Assembly (NCBI GenBank): GCA_047600765.1
Contig: JASGKF010000001.1
Span: 1,922,001-1,986,000, forward strand
Direction of reading: 5' to 3'
Length of the DNA stretch: 64,000 bases
Source of the DNA: Viridibacterium sp047600765
GTDB taxonomy: Bacteria > Pseudomonadota > Gammaproteobacteria > Burkholderiales > Rhodocyclaceae
Below are positions 19,137-27,503 of this stretch, one piece after another. Made by a program: the position numbers and the translations under genes. The notes under the pieces were generated by a model. It was not told where the DNA came from. It ran no database searches and saw only the letters and a program-made list of their open reading frames with translations. Numbering within the stretch: the first letter of the stretch is position 1; every line of letters starts with the position of its first letter.

Positions 19137-20354
19137 TCAGGGAACACTAAGCTTGAGGATCTGCCCCGCCGACTCATCCGTGAGCAGGTAGAGCCATCCA
19201 TCCGGCCCCACACGCACGTCGCGCACACGCTTGCCGATGCTGATGCGTTCCTGGCCCGTGATGCTCGTGCCGCTGAGGGTCAGGCGCATCAGTGCGGTGT
19301 CCTTGAGCGCGGCAACGAAGAGGTTGCCCGCCCAGGCCGGGACCTTGCCGCCGGTGTAGAAAACGAGGTTGCCGGGGGCAATCGACGGGTCCCAGTAGCA
19401 ACGGGGTTGCTCCATGCCGGCCTTGGCCGTGCCTTCGCCTATGCTGGAACCGTCATAGTTTTTGCCGTAGCTGATCGTCGGCCAGCCATAGTTTTTGCCT
19501 CTTTCTGGCGTATTGATCTCGTCGCCGCCCATGGCACCGTGTTCCGCCGTCCACAACTGGCCAGTCGTGGGGTGGCGCGTCATGCCCTGCGGGTTGCGGT
19601 GGCCCAGTGACCAGATTTCCGGCAGGTAGGCGCTGTTGCCGACAAAGGGGTTGTCGCTTGGCACGCTGCCATCGGTGTTGAGACGCACGACCTTGCCAAG
19701 GGTCTGCAGGGTGTTCTGGGCAGGGTCGAACTTCTGGCGCTCGCCCAACGAGATGTAGAGCTTGCCGTCGGTGCCGAAGGCCAGGCGCGAGCCGTAGTGG
19801 CCGTCACCGGTGACCTTGGGGTTCTGGCGATAGATCACCGTGAGGTTGCTCAGCGAGCTGCTGCCAAGGGTCGCACTGGCCACGGCGGTACCGGAGTTGC
19901 CCGTACCGGCTTCGGAGTAGTTGAAGTAGATGCGGTTGTTGCTGGCGAAAGCCGGGTCGAGGATGACATCGAGCAAGCCACCCTGCCCTGCAACGTAGAT
20001 ATTGGTGGGCAATCCACCGAGGGCCGAGCCGAGGCTGCCATTGGTTTCGACGATGCGCATGCGGCCCGGGCGCTCGGTGACCAGCATGCGGCCATCGGGC
20101 AGGAAGACCATGCCCCAGGGATTGACGAGGCCATTGGCAAAGGTCGTCACACTGAGCCCAGCGGTCGTGCTGGCCGTGTTGGTGTTGCATCGACTGGCCA
20201 ATGCAGCGGCGCTGGAGGCAGCACTCGAGGAGGAGGCACTGCTGCCTGCCGAGCTGCTGGTACTGGAAGTAGCCGCTGTGCTGCCACCACCGCCACCTGT
20301 GCCACCACAAGCGGCAAGGCTCAGGATCAACGCACTCAGTAGTTTCTTTTTCAT
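19137..20354 (-). CDS. PQQ-dependent aldose sugar dehydrogenase with poly-Ser linker, lipoprotein
   Basis: The 405-residue product has a lipobox (SLAAC, Cys16), a Gly/Ser/Ala linker to about residue 55, and one beta-propeller of the soluble glucose/sorbosone dehydrogenase family: FANGLVNPWGMVFLPDGRML, GGLLDVILDPAF, DGHYGSRLAFGTDGKLYISL, WSLGHRNPQGMT, EHGAMGGDEINTPERGKNYG. These segments hold the catalytic His, the PQQ-binding residues and calcium ligands of Asd/YliI-type enzymes, which oxidise free aldoses in the periplasm. The linker matches those of two other secreted proteins here. AGGAG precedes the ATG at 20354. Confidence 0.9.
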   Translation of the reverse strand: MKKKLLSALILSLAACGGTGGGGGSTAATSSTSSSAGSSASSSSAASSAAALASRCNTNTASTTAGLSVTTFANGLVNPWGMVFLPDGRMLVTERPGRMRIVETNGSLGSALGGLPTNIYVAGQGGLLDVILDPAFASNNRIYFNYSEAGTGNSGTAVASATLGSSSLSNLTVIYRQNPKVTGDGHYGSRLAFGTDGKLYISLGERQKFDPAQNTLQTLGKVVRLNTDGSVPSDNPFVGNSAYLPEIWSLGHRNPQGMTRHPTTGQLWTAEHGAMGGDEINTPERGKNYGWPTISYGKNYDGSSIGEGTAKAGMEQPRCYWDPSIAPGNLVFYTGGKVPAWAGNLFVAALKDTALMRLTLSGTSITGQERISIGKRVRDVRVGPDGWLYLLTDESAGQILKLSVP

Positions 20355-20430
20355 CGACTCGCTCCTCTTGCGGGAGCTTCGAGCATGGATGCCGGTCCGG
20401 GCTAAAACAAGGCGCTACTGACGAACGCGC

Positions 20431-20446
20431 TGTTTCACGTGAAACA
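20431..20446. promoter_or_regulatory. parS centromere site
   Basis: TGTTTCACGTGAAACA is identical to the bacterial chromosomal parS consensus, a perfect 16-bp palindrome bound by ParB. It lies one base beyond the stop codon of the TauE/SafE gene, about 5.4 kb left of dnaA. Confidence 0.93.
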
Positions 20447-20447
20447 C

Positions 20448-21212
20448 TCAGCTCAGCAGCAAATCGCGACCGATCTTCGCCAACAGGATGCCGACAATCA
20501 CCAGCAAGGCAAGGCGGACAAAGCGGCTACCGTGCTTGAGTGATAGATGCGCACCCACCTGCCCACCCGCAAAGTTGGCCGCTGCCATGATCAGGCCAAC
20601 CTGCCACAGCACGGATCCGGTCGAAGCAAAGTAGATCAGCGCCGCCAGGTTGGTTGCCACATTGACGAACTTGGCACTGGCCGAGGCGTGCAGCATGTCC
20701 AGCCCGAACAGGGCGACCATACCGAAGATGAGGAAGCTACCCGTGCCCGGGCCGAAGAAGCCGTCGTAGAAACCGAGGACGAAGCCCAGCAAGGCGGCGA
20801 CCCAAGCCCGATGTTTCTGGATGCGGCCATGCCCCTGGAGGTGACCAAAGTCTGGCTTGAGCCAGGTGTAGAGACCCACAGCGAGCAGCAGCACAAAGAC
20901 GAGGGGGCGCACGCTGGCCGGTGGCAGGAAGGACACTGCGGCTGCACCGAGACCCGAACCGGGAAGCGCAGCCAATGCGGCGGGCAGGGCCAGACGCCAG
21001 GGAACATCCAGTGCTCGGGCGTACTGCCAGCTGGCGCCGCCCGTACCAACAATGCTCGCAAGCTTGTTGGTGCCAAACAGCAGCGCGATAGGTGTGCTGG
21101 GGAATACAGCCAGCAGCAGGGGCACCTGGATCAGGCCACCACCACCCACCACGGCATCGATCAATCCGGCAGCGAATGCACCACCGGCCAGCAACCAGAT
21201 TTCAGGCGTCAT
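20448..21212 (-). CDS. TauE/SafE family sulfite/anion exporter
   Basis: The 254-residue product has about eight membrane helices and the two repeated signatures of the TSUP family: GLIDAVVGGGGLIQVPLLL near the N-terminus (FAAGLIDAVVGGGG) with LFGTNKLASIVGT, and the second-half GFYDGFFGPGTGSFL with SASAKFVNVATNLAAL. Members export sulfite, sulfoacetate or related organosulfur anions across the inner membrane. It is coupled by ATGA to the small gene before it, which is coupled to mnmE. Both ends of the gene touch perfect parS sites. Confidence 0.9.
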   Translation of the reverse strand: MTPEIWLLAGGAFAAGLIDAVVGGGGLIQVPLLLAVFPSTPIALLFGTNKLASIVGTGGASWQYARALDVPWRLALPAALAALPGSGLGAAAVSFLPPASVRPLVFVLLLAVGLYTWLKPDFGHLQGHGRIQKHRAWVAALLGFVLGFYDGFFGPGTGSFLIFGMVALFGLDMLHASASAKFVNVATNLAALIYFASTGSVLWQVGLIMAAANFAGGQVGAHLSLKHGSRFVRLALLVIVGILLAKIGRDLLLS

Positions 21213-21553
21213 GTTTCACGTGAAACAGAGCCACCACCTTCGTGTTCATCCCACAAAGCTTTGGCCAATGCCTTCCAGGCGTCGCTGCCATGAATCTTCA
21301 GACCACTGTCAGCACCCTCTTCCATGGTTCGCAGCATCAGGTTGATGAGGCCCTGAAGCTCCTGCCAGGCCAGGGATTTCTGATCAAAACCAGCCGCACT
21401 ACGCGCCTCGGGTGGTGCAAGCACTGCCTGAGCAACTCGTCTCATCGTTGCGTGGTCACGCCAGTCCAGCCCCAGGATGACGAGTTTGCGTTCAATCTCG
21501 AGGGCAATACTCATGGCCGTTTCGGGATGGTGTTCAAAGTCAGCCATGGTCAT
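21209..21553 (-). CDS. Hypothetical protein of 114 residues, C-terminus encoded by parS
   Basis: A soluble, mostly helical protein (HHPETAMSIALEIERKLVIL, then LAWQELQGLINLMLRTMEEG). No family recognised. It overlaps mnmE (ATGA at 21550-21553) and the TauE gene (ATGA at 21209-21212), so it is translated as part of the mnmE operon. The last codons (VSRET) are supplied by the parS palindrome itself. An in-frame ATG two codons later (MADFEHH) is an alternative start. Confidence 0.65.
   Translation of the reverse strand: MTMADFEHHPETAMSIALEIERKLVILGLDWRDHATMRRVAQAVLAPPEARSAAGFDQKSLAWQELQGLINLMLRTMEEGADSGLKIHGSDAWKALAKALWDEHEGGGSVSRET
21212..21227. promoter_or_regulatory. parS centromere site
   Basis: A second exact TGTTTCACGTGAAACA. 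It overlaps the first base of the TauE/SafE start codon and the last codons of the small upstream gene, 781 bases from the other copy and about 4.6 kb left of dnaA. Confidence 0.93.
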
Positions 21554-22899
21554 TTACCTATGCAGAAGCGGGAGAAGATGACGCCGAGCAAGTCGTCAGC
21601 ACCGAATTCTCCCGTAATGCTGTTCACCGCATCCTGGGCTAAACGCAACTCTTCAGCCATCAATTCGAGCTGGGCCGTACTGATTGCCGCCTGCCTGATA
21701 TGACGCAAACCTTGTTCCAGTGCCTGCAGGTGACGCTCGCGGGCAAGGATCACATCCTCGCTGCGGCCTTCCCAGCCAGCGATTTTCAGCAGGGCTGAAC
21801 GCAGCAGCGCAATACCGTCACCCGACTTTGCGGAGAGGTGGATGGCTGCGCCGTCCGGCAGGGTTTCGGTCGAAGCCGGCTCAGCCGTGAGGTCGCTCTT
21901 GTTGAACACCCAGATGACGGGCACGCCTGCTGGCAGCCGCGCATCGATGGCATGGTCTTCAGCCGTGATGCCATGGCGTGCATCGACCAGACGCAAGATC
22001 ACATCGGCCTGTTCAATCTCTTTCCACGAGCGGCCAATGCCGATCTGCTCGACCTCGTTGTCGGTCTCGCGCAGACCGGCTGTGTCGATGATGTGCAGGG
22101 GGATGCCTTCGATCTGGATCGCCTCGCGCAGCACGTCGCGGGTCGTACCGGCATGGTCGGTCACGATGGCGCGGTCTTCGCCGGTCAGGCAGTTGAGCAG
22201 GCTGCTCTTGCCCACATTGGGCTGACCCGCCAGCACGACCTGCAGACCGTTGCGCAGCAAGCTACCCTGACGCGCCCGACCCAGAAGCCTGTCGAGCTCC
22301 TCGTCAAGTCGCGCAAGTTTGCCGAAGGCATTGGCCGCTTCAAGGAAGTCGATCTCTTCCTCGGGGAAGTCCAGCGTCGCCTCGACCAGCATGCGCAGGT
22401 CCACGAGGCGATCACGCCAGTCATGTACCGAGCGCGAAAACTGGCCGGACAGGGAACGTTGTGCCGAGCGGGCAGCTGCTTGCGTACTGGCATCGATGAG
22501 GTCGATGACGCCCTCGGCCTGGGCCAGATCCAGTTTGCCGTTGAGGAAGGCACGCCGGGTGAATTCACCCGGCTCAGCCAGCCGTGCGCCCAGCTGCAGG
22601 CAGCGCGACAACAGCATCTGCATGACCACCGGGCCACCATGGCCTTGCAGTTCCAGTACGTCTTCGCCGGTGTAGGAGTTCGGCCCGGCGAAGAAAAGAA
22701 GAAGCCCCTCGTCGAGCACGCTGCCGTCTTCATCGAGAAACCGGGCAAGGCTCGCCACGCGGGGCTTGGGATCACTGCTGCGCCCGGTCAGCTGCCGGGC
22801 GAGGGCGGCCAGATTGCCGCCCGAGACACGCACCACGCCAACGCCCCCGCGACCGGGTGGCGTGGCAATGGCAGCGATGGTGCTACTTGGACTGGGCAC
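21550..22899 (-). CDS. mnmE: tRNA modification GTPase MnmE
   Basis: MnmE partners MnmG in wobble-uridine modification of tRNA. The 449-residue product has the N-terminal folate-binding domain (TIAAIATPPGRGGVGVVRVS), helical domain, inserted G domain with G1 GQPNVGKSS, G2 DHAGTTRD, G3 DTAGLRE and G4 NKSD, and the invariant C-terminal FCIGK. The start is GTG at 22899, which lies inside the end of yidC (17-base overlap) and gives the family's usual N-terminus. It is part of the rpmH-rnpA-yidD-yidC-mnmE series. Confidence 0.97.
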   Translation of the reverse strand: MPSPSSTIAAIATPPGRGGVGVVRVSGGNLAALARQLTGRSSDPKPRVASLARFLDEDGSVLDEGLLLFFAGPNSYTGEDVLELQGHGGPVVMQMLLSRCLQLGARLAEPGEFTRRAFLNGKLDLAQAEGVIDLIDASTQAAARSAQRSLSGQFSRSVHDWRDRLVDLRMLVEATLDFPEEEIDFLEAANAFGKLARLDEELDRLLGRARQGSLLRNGLQVVLAGQPNVGKSSLLNCLTGEDRAIVTDHAGTTRDVLREAIQIEGIPLHIIDTAGLRETDNEVEQIGIGRSWKEIEQADVILRLVDARHGITAEDHAIDARLPAGVPVIWVFNKSDLTAEPASTETLPDGAAIHLSAKSGDGIALLRSALLKIAGWEGRSEDVILARERHLQALEQGLRHIRQAAISTAQLELMAEELRLAQDAVNSITGEFGADDLLGVIFSRFCIGK

Positions 22900-24538
22900 C
22901 TTCGATGGACTTCGTGATGTACCACTGCTGCGTAATCGACAGCACGTTGTTGACGACCCAGTACAGCACCAGACCGGACGGCATCCACAGGAACATCACG
23001 CCGAAGATCAGCGGCATGGCCAGCATCATCTTGGCCTGCATGGGATCCGGCGGCGTCGGGTTCAGCTTGGTCTGGATGAACATGCTGATCGCCATCAGGA
23101 CGGGCAGCACGTAGAAGGGGTCCATTGCCGACAGGTCATGGATCCACGCCAGCCAGGGTGCCTGACGCATTTCCACCGCACCCAGCAGCACCCAGTAGAG
23201 CGCCATGAAGACCGGGATCTGCACGAGGATAGGCAAGCAACCACCCATGGGATTGACCTTCTCGGTCTTGTAGAGCTGCATCATTTCCTGATTCAGCTTC
23301 ATGCGGTCGTCTTTGTAACGATCCTGCAGTGCCTTCATCTTGGGCATCAGCGTCTTCATCTTGGCCATGGACTTGTAGCTGGCCGCCGACAACGGGAAGA
23401 ACACAGCCTTGATCAGCACGGTCAGCAGGATGATGGCCCAGCCCCAGTTGCCGACGATGCCGTGGATGAAGGACAGCAACATGAACAGCGGCACGGCGAT
23501 CAGGGTCACCCAGCCGTAGTCCACCACCAGGTCCAGACCCGGTGCGATTTCCTTGAGCTTCTTCTGCTCCTGCGGACCAACGTACAGGGGCATGTCGATC
23601 TTCGCGTTCTGACCAGCTGCCACATTAAGCGGCAGCTTCACGCCCGTACCGTAGAAACCGTCAGCCAGCTTGCGGTTGAAATAGGTGCGTTCAACGCCCT
23701 GTTGCGGCACGAAGGCACTCACGAAGTAGTGCTGCACCATCGCCACCCAGCCATCCTTGACCGTCACGTCGCCAGCCTTTTCCTTGCCCTTGGCGATGTC
23801 GTCGAAGCCCACCTTCTGGAACTTCTTCTCTTCCGTGTAGTGAGCCGGACCCGTATAGGTCAACACGCCACCGAAGAAGCCACCCGTGTGCTCGGCCGCC
23901 TTGTCGTCACGCGCCAGCTCGAAGTAAGCCTGCGTCGCCAGCGGAGCGCTGCCACCGTTGTTCACTTCGTAGCTCACATCGATGAGGTAGCTGCCACGGC
24001 GGAAGGTCAGCACCTTGGTCACCGCCACGCCATTGACGGGGGCAGCAGCCAGGCGCAACTGCACGCTGTCCTGGCCTTCAGCCAGATTCAGGCTCTGCGC
24101 CGGCAGGGCGAAAACCGTGCGGTGGTTGGGCAGGCCTTCACTGGCCAGACCGCTGCGCGCAACGTAGGTGTGCGTCTTGCCGTCATCCAGGATGGTGAAG
24201 TTCTGCGACTTGTCTTCGGTGGCCTTGTGCTTGAGCAGTTCCAGGCGAACGATGTCGCCGCCCAGGGCCGAAACTTCGGCACGCACCAGGTCGGTCGTCA
24301 CCACGGTACGCGGTGCGCTCTTGTAGTCCATGACCGCACCACTCGGCGCTGTCGCATTGGCCGTCGCAGCGGCACCGCTGGAGGCGGCATTGGCAGCAGG
24401 TGCCGAAGCGCTGCCCGGCGCCACCGAACTGGTCGTCGCAGCAGTCACCGGCGGCTTGTTGTAGATCTGCCAGTTCTGCCACAAGATGAAACAGGAGGCC
24501 GTGAAAATCACGGTCAGCACAATGCGTTTGAAGTCCAT
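22883..24538 (-). CDS. yidC: Membrane protein insertase YidC
   Basis: YidC inserts and folds inner-membrane proteins alone or with SecYEG. The product of about 551 residues has an N-terminal membrane anchor (IVLTVIFTASCFILW), a Pro/Ala/Ser-rich spacer, the large periplasmic beta domain, and the conserved core of five helices (VDYGWVTLIAVPLFMLLSFI, NWGWAIILLTVLIKAVFFPL with the key Lys, ATMPLIFGVMFLWMPSGLVL-like region). Starting at MDFKR (24538) fits the family better than the ATG two codons earlier; neither has a strong ribosome-binding site. Confidence 0.96.
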   Translation of the reverse strand: MDFKRIVLTVIFTASCFILWQNWQIYNKPPVTAATTSSVAPGSASAPAANAASSGAAATANATAPSGAVMDYKSAPRTVVTTDLVRAEVSALGGDIVRLELLKHKATEDKSQNFTILDDGKTHTYVARSGLASEGLPNHRTVFALPAQSLNLAEGQDSVQLRLAAAPVNGVAVTKVLTFRRGSYLIDVSYEVNNGGSAPLATQAYFELARDDKAAEHTGGFFGGVLTYTGPAHYTEEKKFQKVGFDDIAKGKEKAGDVTVKDGWVAMVQHYFVSAFVPQQGVERTYFNRKLADGFYGTGVKLPLNVAAGQNAKIDMPLYVGPQEQKKLKEIAPGLDLVVDYGWVTLIAVPLFMLLSFIHGIVGNWGWAIILLTVLIKAVFFPLSAASYKSMAKMKTLMPKMKALQDRYKDDRMKLNQEMMQLYKTEKVNPMGGCLPILVQIPVFMALYWVLLGAVEMRQAPWLAWIHDLSAMDPFYVLPVLMAISMFIQTKLNPTPPDPMQAKMMLAMPLIFGVMFLWMPSGLVLYWVVNNVLSITQQWYITKSIEGAQSK

Positions 24539-24606
24539 CTGCATGATGAGATCAGATCAGGGAAAGGGAAAAAGACGAAAGAGGGAAGGCGCGCAGGCAA
24601 ACCTTG

Positions 24607-24816
24607 TCAGGGAACCGGATCATAGCCCCCCGCTGACCAGGGATGGCAGCGCGATACGCGCCTGACCGCCAACCAGCTGCCACGCAAGGCGCCATGGCGC
24701 TCAATGGCTTCCAGCGCATAGGACGAGCAACCGGGGTGAAAACGGCATTGCCGCCCCAACCAGGGACTGATGAAGAACTTGTAGAAGGAGATCAGGCCAC
24801 GCAGAACGGATTTCAA
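24607..24816 (-). CDS. yidD: Membrane protein insertion efficiency factor YidD
   Basis: The 69-residue product carries the YidD pattern ISFYKFFISPWLGRQCRFHP followed by CSSYALEAIERHG, with the conserved Cys, and an amphipathic N-terminal helix. YidD helps YidC insert proteins. The start is a TTG at 24816 that overlaps the rnpA stop (TTGA), implying translational coupling. A gap of about 68 bases separates it from yidC. Confidence 0.93.
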   Translation of the reverse strand: MKSVLRGLISFYKFFISPWLGRQCRFHPGCSSYALEAIERHGALRGSWLAVRRVSRCHPWSAGGYDPVP

Positions 24817-25169
24817 CGTGGCAGCCTCGCAAACAGCGATGCAATGTCCTCGCGCAATTCCGTACGCGTTGCCGCATCGGTCTTCTGCGCCAGGCGCAAG
24901 GCCAGATCATGGCTGGGCAAGGTGTCAGCAATGTGGCGGAAATGCTCGCGCGCCAGGCGCTTGAGCAGATTGCGGGTGACGGCACGCTTGGCCATCTTGC
25001 GTGACATCACAAGGCCCAGACGAGCCATGGCCAGCTTGTTCGGCATGTAGTGCAGAACAAAGTAACGCCCACGAATGCTGCGCCGGAAAGTAAAAACGGA
25101 TGAATACTCATCCGTTTTTCGCACGCGGCGTTCGGCTGGAAAGCCCGAAGAAACTGATTCGCCGCTCAT
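24813..25169 (-). CDS. rnpA: Ribonuclease P protein component
   Basis: RnpA is the protein subunit of RNase P, which removes 5' leaders from tRNA precursors. The 118-residue product has the basic central region with the family signature KRAVTRNLLKRLAREHFR (the RNR-type motif) and the RLGLVMSRKMAKRAV strand. It lies between rpmH and yidD and is read in the same direction, the near-universal arrangement. Confidence 0.95.
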   Translation of the reverse strand: MSGESVSSGFPAERRVRKTDEYSSVFTFRRSIRGRYFVLHYMPNKLAMARLGLVMSRKMAKRAVTRNLLKRLAREHFRHIADTLPSHDLALRLAQKTDAATRTELREDIASLFARLPR

Positions 25170-25211
25170 CTGAAACCAGTCGGACTGGGCAAGCCAGACG
25201 CGACCAGAAAC

Positions 25212-25346
25212 TTAGACGGACAGACGATGACGGCCCTTGGCACGACGGGCAGCAATCACCTTGCGACCACCACGGGTAGCTTGGCGGACGAGGAAGCCGT
25301 GGGTGCGCTTGCGACGGACCACGGACGGTTGATAAGTACGCTTCAT
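25212..25346 (-). CDS. rpmH: Ribosomal protein bL34
   Basis: The 44-residue basic protein MKRTYQPSVVRRKRTHGFLV, ending RAKGRHRLSV, is a textbook bL34, a late-assembling protein of the 50S subunit. Start at 25346. A clear sigma-70 promoter lies just upstream, and the gene heads the leftward series that includes rnpA, yidD, yidC and mnmE. Confidence 0.97.
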   Translation of the reverse strand: MKRTYQPSVVRRKRTHGFLVRQATRGGRKVIAARRAKGRHRLSV

Positions 25347-25376
25347 GATTCTTCTCGTGTTGACCGGAAACCCGCG

Positions 25377-25406
25377 ATTATCAATAACTTGGCGCTTGCC
25401 TGTCAA
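25377..25406 (-). promoter_or_regulatory. Sigma-70 promoter of rpmH
   Basis: On the minus strand a perfect -35 TTGACA (25406-25401) is followed after 18 bases by GATAAT (25382-25377), 30 bases before the rpmH start codon. Confidence 0.6.
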
Positions 25407-25448
25407 CCACTTGTTAACAATGCCCAAAGGTCGGGAACAGCTCGAACC

Positions 25449-25484
25449 TGTGGATAATTCGCCAGAAAACGCTTATTATCCACA
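25449..25484. promoter_or_regulatory. Pair of DnaA boxes upstream of dnaA
   Basis: TGTGGATAA at 25449-25457 and TTATCCACA at 25476-25484 are two perfect consensus DnaA boxes in opposite orientation, 18 bases apart, in the 452-base gap between rpmH and dnaA. They may serve dnaA autoregulation and/or origin function. The rest of this gap holds the rpmH promoter and no recognisable gene. Confidence 0.85.
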
Positions 25485-25798
25485 CCTCACAGAGCGGACA
25501 GGAAAAGGTTTTCTGCCCGGGCCCATGTTTCAACGGCAAACCCGGCAGTCAGCCACTCAACCGCCAGCCAACCAGGGATGGAGATTCGTCGTATGCAAAG
25601 CCTCACCGGCACCATGCATTGCAATCTGCGACGCCGCAAGCGATGTCGCCCATCAGAGTCCCGACCGGCCCTGAGCAGTTAATCCCCGACCTCCGGTCTC
25701 CCGGGTCCAACCCGGAAAATCCCGTTTCCAAGCTTCTTGCGCGGTCAGCTCCGCTGACCCGGCAAGCCCCATTTTCGACACGAATCCTGCAGAACAAC

Positions 25799-27265
25799 GT
25801 GAGCCACGATTTCTGGAACGCCTGTCTGGTCCGCCTCGAACAGGAACTGCCGCCCCAGCAGTTCAACACCTGGATCCGTGCGCTTGAAGCCGGCGCAGTC
25901 GGCCCCGACAGCGCCGAACAGATCAACCTGCTCGCACCGAACCGCTTCGTCCTGCAATGGGTGCGTGAACGTTACCTGCATCGCATCGAGCAGCTGGGCG
26001 CCGAGTTCTTCGGCAAACCTGTTGGTATCTCGCTTGAACTTGGCGGTAAAACACCGAAAAGTGTCGCTAAAGTTGCTGAAACCAACACTTCAGCACCTGC
26101 CGTAGAACGCCGCAACCTCAAACCTGCCCGCAATGGCAGCGAAACGCGCAGCAGCGAAGAAGCCGCTGACGACACCGTTGCCAGCGAACTGTCTGCCGTC
26201 AAACCCGCTGAAGTCACGGCGCCTGCCATCAGTGCGCAGCGCGAAAAGACCCGCCTCAACCACGATTTCACTTTCGAAACCCTGGTCACCGGCCGCGCCA
26301 ACGACCTCGCCCGGGCCGCCGCCATGCAGGTTTCGCAGAATCCAGGCAGCTCCTACAACCCGCTGTTCATCTATGGCGGTGTAGGTCTCGGCAAAACCCA
26401 CCTTGTGCAAGCCATCGGCAACGAAGTGCTGCGCGACAACCCTCGCGCCGTCGTCCGCTATGTGCACTCCGAGGATTACGTCGCCGACGTCGTGAGGGCC
26501 TACCAGCAGAAGAGCTTCGACCAGTTCAAGCGCTATTACCGCTCGCTGGACCTGCTGATCATCGACGACATCCAGTTCATCCGGAACAAGGAACGCACGC
26601 AGGAAGAGTTCTTCCACGCCTTCAACGGCCTCGTCGAAGCACGCAAGCAGATCGTCATCACCTGCGATACCTACCCCAAGGACATCGAAGGCCTGCAGGA
26701 CCGTCTCATCTCGCGTTTCGACTGGGGTCTGACCGTGCAGATCGAGCCTCCCGAGCTCGAAATGCGCGTCGCCATCCTCAAGAAGAAAGCCGACGCCGAT
26801 GGCATCGAGCTCGCCGACGAAGTCGCCTTCCTGATCGCCAAGAACCTGCGATCCAACGTGCGCGAACTCGAAGGCGCCCTGCGCCGCGTGATGGCCTACG
26901 CCCGCTTCCACGGCCGCGACATCAGCCTGGAACTGGCCAAGGAAGCCCTGCGTGACCTGCTCGCTGCCTTCAACCGCCAGCTCACCATCGAAGTGATCCA
27001 GAAGACGGTCGCCGACTACTACAAGATCAAGCTCGCCGAGCTGCTCTCGCAGAAGCGCACACGCAACATCGCCCGCCCGCGCCAGATCGCCATGTACCTC
27101 TCCAAGGAACTCACCCCGGCTTCGTTGCCAGCCATCGGCGATGGCTTCGGTGGCCGCGACCATACCACCGTGCTGCACGCCTGCCGCACCATCGCCGAAC
27201 TGCGCCTCGCCGACCAGCAGATCAACCACGACCTGCACGTCCTGACACAGACTTTGCGTGGTTGA
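25799..27265 (+). CDS. dnaA: Chromosomal replication initiator DnaA
   Basis: DnaA binds origin boxes and melts DNA to start replication. The 488-residue product has domain I (SHDFWNACLVRLEQELPPQQ, FNTWI), a variable linker (about residues 85-145), the AAA+ domain (Walker A GGVGLGKTHLVQAIGN, Walker B LLIIDDIQFI) and the C-terminal DNA-binding domain with GGRDHTTVLHACRTI. The GTG at 25799 was chosen because it begins domain I exactly; the frame is open for 60 codons upstream, but that part resembles no DnaA and lies in the regulatory region. Confidence 0.97.
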   Translation: MSHDFWNACLVRLEQELPPQQFNTWIRALEAGAVGPDSAEQINLLAPNRFVLQWVRERYLHRIEQLGAEFFGKPVGISLELGGKTPKSVAKVAETNTSAPAVERRNLKPARNGSETRSSEEAADDTVASELSAVKPAEVTAPAISAQREKTRLNHDFTFETLVTGRANDLARAAAMQVSQNPGSSYNPLFIYGGVGLGKTHLVQAIGNEVLRDNPRAVVRYVHSEDYVADVVRAYQQKSFDQFKRYYRSLDLLIIDDIQFIRNKERTQEEFFHAFNGLVEARKQIVITCDTYPKDIEGLQDRLISRFDWGLTVQIEPPELEMRVAILKKKADADGIELADEVAFLIAKNLRSNVRELEGALRRVMAYARFHGRDISLELAKEALRDLLAAFNRQLTIEVIQKTVADYYKIKLAELLSQKRTRNIARPRQIAMYLSKELTPASLPAIGDGFGGRDHTTVLHACRTIAELRLADQQINHDLHVLTQTLRG

Positions 27266-27503
27266 ACGCACTCCCTGGCACCCGTGAACAAACTTGTTGA
27301 AAACCCCCTGAACAGCCTGCGGACAGTTTGTGCAGAACCCGCCTGCAACGCACTTCAGCGGATTTCATCCCCATTTCCCCACAAGCCTTTCCTCCCCCTT
27401 TCCAACAAGGTCTTGCACATGCCTAAGACCCTGAAAAAATGGGACAATAAGCGCTTGTCCACAGCTCTTCCCTGCAATCAGTAGACGTAGGAGATTTATA
27501 TAA

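Noticed and set aside
25619..25798. 60-codon upstream extension of dnaA
   Set aside because: No similarity to DnaA domain I; the GTG at 25799 begins the family sequence.
26090..27271. Antisense frame of about 393 codons opposite dnaA
   Set aside because: Shadow of dnaA with no independent support.
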